Below, piece after piece: positions 5,634-8,000 of a stretch of DNA of 8,000 bases. A program made the translations under genes and the position numbers. How positions within the stretch are numbered: position 1 is the stretch's first letter; every line of letters begins with the position of its first letter. Source of the stretch: Persephonella sp. Lineage in GTDB: Bacteria > Aquificota > Aquificia > Aquificales > Hydrogenothermaceae. The notes under the pieces are model-generated. The model did no database searches. It was not told where the DNA came from and saw only the letters and a list, made by a program, of their open reading frames with translations. The stretch spans positions 1 to 8,000 of the forward strand of contig JALWKR010000011.1 of assembly GCA_027081375.1 (NCBI GenBank), given 5' to 3'.

Positions 5634-6943
5634 GCTGCTTTTTCTTCCTTAAGCATCTCTTTAAGTTCATCTTCATAGAAGAATTTATCAGCAAATGCAG
5701 GTTTTAATTCATCAATCCACATTGCATTTTCATCATATTCTGCAAAGAAAGGTTTACCAACCCAATCTGGATTTCTGCCTTGTAGAAAATCTAAAACCAT
5801 ATATTTCTTTCCATTTATTTCAGTAACTCCAAGCATTCTTATTTTTCCTGGAGTAGCTGACATAGAAGGACCTTTTACAGTTCTAGCTAAACCACTAACA
5901 TTTTGATAAGCTTCTCTAAAAATCTCCCAAGCTCTAACTAACGGAACTCCAAAATAGTGCTGTGCTCCTGTATCCCTTGCCATAAACATATAATAAGGTA
6001 TAGCACCTAAGGCTACCTGCTTTTTCCACATTGTAGCCCAAACTTCAGCAGAATCATTTATATGTCTTAAAATTGGGGATTGAGTTCTTATAATAGCTCC
6101 TGTTTCTCTTATCTTTTCTATAGCTTCCTGTACTTCTTCTGTTTCAAGTTCTTTATAATGATTAAAGTGTGCCATATAAGCAAGGTGATAACCTTTATCA
6201 ACAATCTTTTTAAATAGATCTAAAAGTTCCTGAGCATCATCGTCAGTTAAAAATCTATAAGGCCAAAAACCAAGAGCTTTACTTCCTATCCTAATTGTTT
6301 TTAAATGAGGAATATCTGCTTCAAGTAAAGGTTCTATATACTGCTTTAATATTTTTGTTTTCATAATTAAAGGATCTCCACCAGTAAAAAGAACATCTGT
6401 AATCTCAGGGTGAGCTTGTATGTATTTGATAAGAATATCAACTTCCTTCATAGCAAATTTTAACTCATCTATACCAACAAACTGTGGCCATCTAAAACAG
6501 AAAGAGCAGTAAGCGTGACATGTTTGACCCTGCTTAGGAAAAAATAAAATAGTCTCATTATATTTATGCTGGGCACCGTGAAGTTTCAGGCCATCTATTT
6601 CAGGAACATTATACTTTTGACCAGCAGGATGAGGATTAAGCTTCATTCTAATTTCATTAGCTGCTTTTTTTATCTCAATATCCGAAGCTCCAGATTTAAT
6701 TAAATTTGCAATTTTATTGTAGTCCTCCTCTTTTAACATCCCCCTTTGAGGAAAGGTAAGTCTGAAAATAGGATCTTCTAAAGGATTTTCCCAATCAATA
6801 AGTTTATCTATTACATAATTGTTAACTTTAAAAGGAAAAACTTTAGACACCACATCAATATCAAACATCTGCTCATCAGTAAGATACTTCTGAACCTGTG
6901 GTATATTTTTATAAGATTGGGCAGTATATACCTTGTATTTCAT
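5630..6943 (-). CDS. kamA: KamA-family radical SAM aminomutase (lysine 2,3-aminomutase-like)
   Basis: 437 residues from the preferred ATG at 6941-6943. The family uses a [4Fe-4S] cluster, S-adenosylmethionine and pyridoxal phosphate to move an amino group from C2 to C3. The cluster motif is Cys142-x3-Cys146-x2-Cys149 (CHAYCSFC), followed by FTGGDPL. The PLP lysine is probably Lys367 in ATPGK. Asp324 (ARDTG) matches the lysine-binding Asp293 of the clostridial enzyme, 43 residues before the PLP Lys instead of 44. The partner Asp330 position is Ser360, so lysine as substrate is uncertain. It is longer than EpmB. The frame extends six codons further to a TTG at 6959-6961, but GGAGGT (6954-6959) serves the ATG and nothing serves the TTG. 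No beta-lysine acetyltransferase or EF-P gene is adjacent. It converges on rsmE and diverges from the DUF3108-like gene. Confidence 0.88.
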   Translation of the reverse strand: MKYKVYTAQSYKNIPQVQKYLTDEQMFDIDVVSKVFPFKVNNYVIDKLIDWENPLEDPIFRLTFPQRGMLKEEDYNKIANLIKSGASDIEIKKAANEIRMKLNPHPAGQKYNVPEIDGLKLHGAQHKYNETILFFPKQGQTCHAYCSFCFRWPQFVGIDELKFAMKEVDILIKYIQAHPEITDVLFTGGDPLIMKTKILKQYIEPLLEADIPHLKTIRIGSKALGFWPYRFLTDDDAQELLDLFKKIVDKGYHLAYMAHFNHYKELETEEVQEAIEKIRETGAIIRTQSPILRHINDSAEVWATMWKKQVALGAIPYYMFMARDTGAQHYFGVPLVRAWEIFREAYQNVSGLARTVKGPSMSATPGKIRMLGVTEINGKKYMVLDFLQGRNPDWVGKPFFAEYDENAMWIDELKPAFADKFFYEDELKEMLKEEKAA

Positions 6944-6953
6944 ATAGGCTTGG

Positions 6954-6959
6954 ACCTCC
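6954..6959 (-). promoter_or_regulatory. Ribosome binding site that fixes the aminomutase start
   Basis: On the reverse strand GGAGGT, a near-perfect anti-16S match, lies ten bases before the ATG at 6941-6943. It overlaps the upstream in-frame TTG codon (6959-6961), which has no ribosome site of its own. This argues for the ATG start and a protein of 437 rather than 443 residues. Confidence 0.7.
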
Positions 6960-6984
6960 AAATGAAATTAAAATGGGTTTTTAT

Positions 6985-7012
6985 AAAATATGAGGTTAAT
7001 ATTATATATCAA
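6985..7012 (-). promoter_or_regulatory. Candidate sigma-70-type promoter for the aminomutase gene
   Basis: Reverse strand: TTGATA (7007-7012) matches five of six -35 bases, then a 16-base spacer, then TATTTT (6985-6990), four of six -10 bases. This predicts a leader of about 35 bases that contains the GGAGGT site. A perfect TATAAT at 7001-7006 on the same strand is an alternative -10, but its -35 is poor. The region between the divergent genes (6944-7029) is extremely AT-rich, so chance matches are likely. Confidence 0.3.
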
Positions 7013-7029
7013 GGGCTAGAAAAAGAAAA

Positions 7030-7674
7030 ATGATAATCGTAATAATTATATTTTTATTATTTTTTCAAATATAAAACGCAAAAATCTGCTTTAATGTTGA
7101 ATACTTTTTCATTAATATTGCAGAAGTCTGTATTAAATATGAGAAAGATAAAGATAAATTCAAAACATACGTTGAAGCTTCAACAGTAGGAATTGTTAAA
7201 CTATTCAAAGATATTAGTTATAAAGGATATGCGATAAGTAATAAAAACTTTCAACCAAAAGAATTTTACTTATACCAAAAAGAAAGACAACTACTTGTTA
7301 TATACAGATACAATTTCAATAAAAATCAAATTTTAAGTGAAAAGATAAAAAACAGTTCTAAAACGCAAAAAATTATAAAGATAAATGATAAAAATTTTTT
7401 TGATCCGTTCACAGCTTCTTACTTAATATTAAATGAACTAATAAATGAAAAGATAAAAATTTTTTTTGAAGATCAAATCTATGAAGTGAAAATATTAAAA
7501 AAGAAAGTTGAAAATAAAAAAATTATAGAAATAGATCCAAGCAAAATAAAAGCAGAAGGAATAATAAAACCAACAGGAAAATGGAAAATTATCTATGAGA
7601 AAGGAAGATTAAAAGAGATCCAAGTAAGAATAAGGATAGGGGAAATAGTGTTAAGGGTGAAGGAAGGAGAATAA
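7030..7674 (+). pseudogene. Exported DUF3108-like protein with an in-frame TAA in the signal peptide
   Basis: The frame starts at ATG 7030 with a signal-peptide-like MIIVIIIFLLFFQI, meets TAA at codon 15 (7072-7074), then continues as NA-KICFNVEYFF and stays open for 199 codons to the TAA at 7672-7674. No ATG, GTG or TTG occurs in this frame between the TAA and a GTG at 7486, so the conserved region has no standard start except across the stop. The body resembles the DUF3108 family of small periplasmic beta-rich proteins: an N-terminal FNVEYFF...AEV strand pair, STVGIVKLF, then FDPFTASYLIL (124-134), and a C-terminal GKWKIIY...LKEIQVRIRIGEIVL end. If the TAA were TCA, the QISNA sequence would make a good signal peptidase site after Ala17. 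Function is unknown. A nonsense mutation, a sequencing error or stop readthrough would all fit. The only upstream ribosome-site candidate is AAGGG at 7011-7015, rather far away. Confidence 0.6.
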
Positions 7675-7682
7675 AATTAAGA

Positions 7683-7800
7683 GCCTGGCACCGACCAACT
7701 TTCCCGACCGCTCTCGCAGCCAGTATCATAGGCGCTGGGGAGCTTAACTGCCGGGTTCGGAATGGGACCGGGTGTAACCTCCCCGCTATGGGCACCAGGC
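7683..7800 (-). rRNA. rrf: 5S ribosomal RNA
   Basis: Read on the reverse strand, the sequence shows the 5S pattern: terminal stem GCCTGG (5') with CCAGGC (3'), the loop C region CCCATTCCGAACCCGG, and GTTAAGCTCCCCAGCG after it. The length of about 118 bases is normal. It is strongly GC-rich beside AT-rich flanks. It lies 52 bases downstream of the 23S end in the same direction. The exact mature ends are set by the pairing of the terminal stem and could shift by a base or two. Past its 3' end the reverse strand reads TCTTAATTTTATTC, a T-rich stretch that could help terminate the operon. Confidence 0.95.
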
Positions 7801-7852
7801 AATTGGTGTTTGGCAATAGAATAAGGGAAGAATTAGAGGCATTAAGAAGTAA
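7801..7852 (-). other. 23S-5S internal transcribed spacer
   Basis: Fifty-two AT-rich bases between the two rRNA genes. No tRNA cloverleaf fits in it. It would be removed during processing of the rRNA precursor. Confidence 0.7.
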
Positions 7853-8000
7853 GAGGCCGAGCCACACGGGCGATTAGTACCACTCGGCTCCACCCATTGC
7901 TGAGCTTCCACCTGTGGCCTATCAACCTGGTAGTCTCCCAGGGCCCTTCAGGCACCAAAAGGTGCGGGAGTCCTTATCTTGAGGCGGGCTTCACGCTTAG
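7853..8000 (-). rRNA. rrl: 23S ribosomal RNA, 3' end (partial)
   Basis: Read on the reverse strand, this holds conserved 3' domain VI sequence: CTAAGCGTGAAGCCCGCCTC, CTCAAGATAAGGACTCCC, GGGAGACTACCAGGTTGATA followed by GGCC, GGAAGCTCAGCAATGGGTGG and GGTACTAATCGCCC. The gene extends beyond the right edge. The 3' terminus is placed near 7853, just after the GGCTCGGCCTC segment that can pair with GAGCCGAG upstream; the mature end may differ by several bases. Its high GC against the AT-rich chromosome is what a thermophile's rRNA usually shows. Confidence 0.95.

Noticed and set aside
6944..6961. TTG start at 6959-6961 for the aminomutase
   Set aside because: The TTG overlaps the GGAGGT site that serves the ATG at 6941-6943 and has no ribosome site itself.
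6962..7033. Small 23-codon frame (starts MKLKWVFIK) ending with an ATGA overlap to the DUF3108-like ATG
   Set aside because: It has no ribosome site, no recognisable similarity, and lies in the AT-rich divergent promoter region where short frames are expected by chance.
7142..7158. Short AAAGAT-type tandem repeat
   Set aside because: Only two to three units in Lys/Asp codons of the DUF3108-like frame; ordinary for AT-rich coding sequence. No CRISPR, insertion sequence or tRNA was seen anywhere in the window.
7486..7674. Independent 62-residue protein from GTG 7486
   Set aside because: The same frame is open and protein-like for 137 codons upstream, and no ribosome site precedes the GTG; it is the C-terminal part of the DUF3108-like frame.
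7589..7867. 92-residue minus-strand frame
   Set aside because: It covers the 5S gene and flanks; the sequence is structural RNA, not protein-coding.

Overview
The window is AT-rich (coding regions look to be roughly 30% GC) apart from its right edge, which carries the 3' end of a 23S rRNA gene and a complete 5S rRNA gene that are clearly GC-rich. GC-rich rRNA in an AT-rich chromosome, a lone heptose kinase of Gram-negative LPS synthesis, and a minimal MNT/HEPN pair together suggest a thermophilic Gram-negative bacterium. Aquificota close to Sulfurihydrogenibium or Persephonella would fit. This placement is inference from composition and gene content, not from a database match.

Left block, minus strand (1-1486): a stand-alone D-glycero-beta-D-manno-heptose-7-phosphate kinase (rfaE1/hldE-N type), followed 40 bases downstream by a membrane-anchored SGNH-hydrolase-like protein that runs off the left edge. 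Both suggest envelope polysaccharide metabolism.

Central block, plus strand (1548-5633): a compressed six-gene operon. It reads zinc-binding MDR dehydrogenase, MNT nucleotidyltransferase, HEPN protein, metal ABC-transporter ATPase (znuC-like), its permease (znuB-like), and 16S rRNA m3U1498 methyltransferase (rsmE). Junctions are +10, -4, 0, -7 and -14 bases. The MNT/HEPN pair, a probable toxin-antitoxin module, is thus embedded between housekeeping genes. The divergent rfaE1 and dehydrogenase genes share a 61-base intergenic region.

Right block: kamA-like radical SAM aminomutase (minus, 5630-6943) converges on rsmE, and the two stop codons share a TTAA. It diverges from a gene for an exported DUF3108-like protein (plus, 7030-7674). 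That gene has an in-frame TAA inside its signal peptide and then 199 open codons, which makes it a likely pseudogene or decayed start. Eight bases after its stop the 5S gene begins on the opposite strand, followed by 23S. The rRNA operon is therefore transcribed leftward, with 16S expected beyond the right edge.

The points most worth following are the broken DUF3108 gene, the operon-embedded MNT/HEPN pair with a non-canonical HEPN motif, the Cys/His-rich tail of the ATPase, and the altered substrate pocket in the KamA homologue. I did not find a clearly new multi-gene system.
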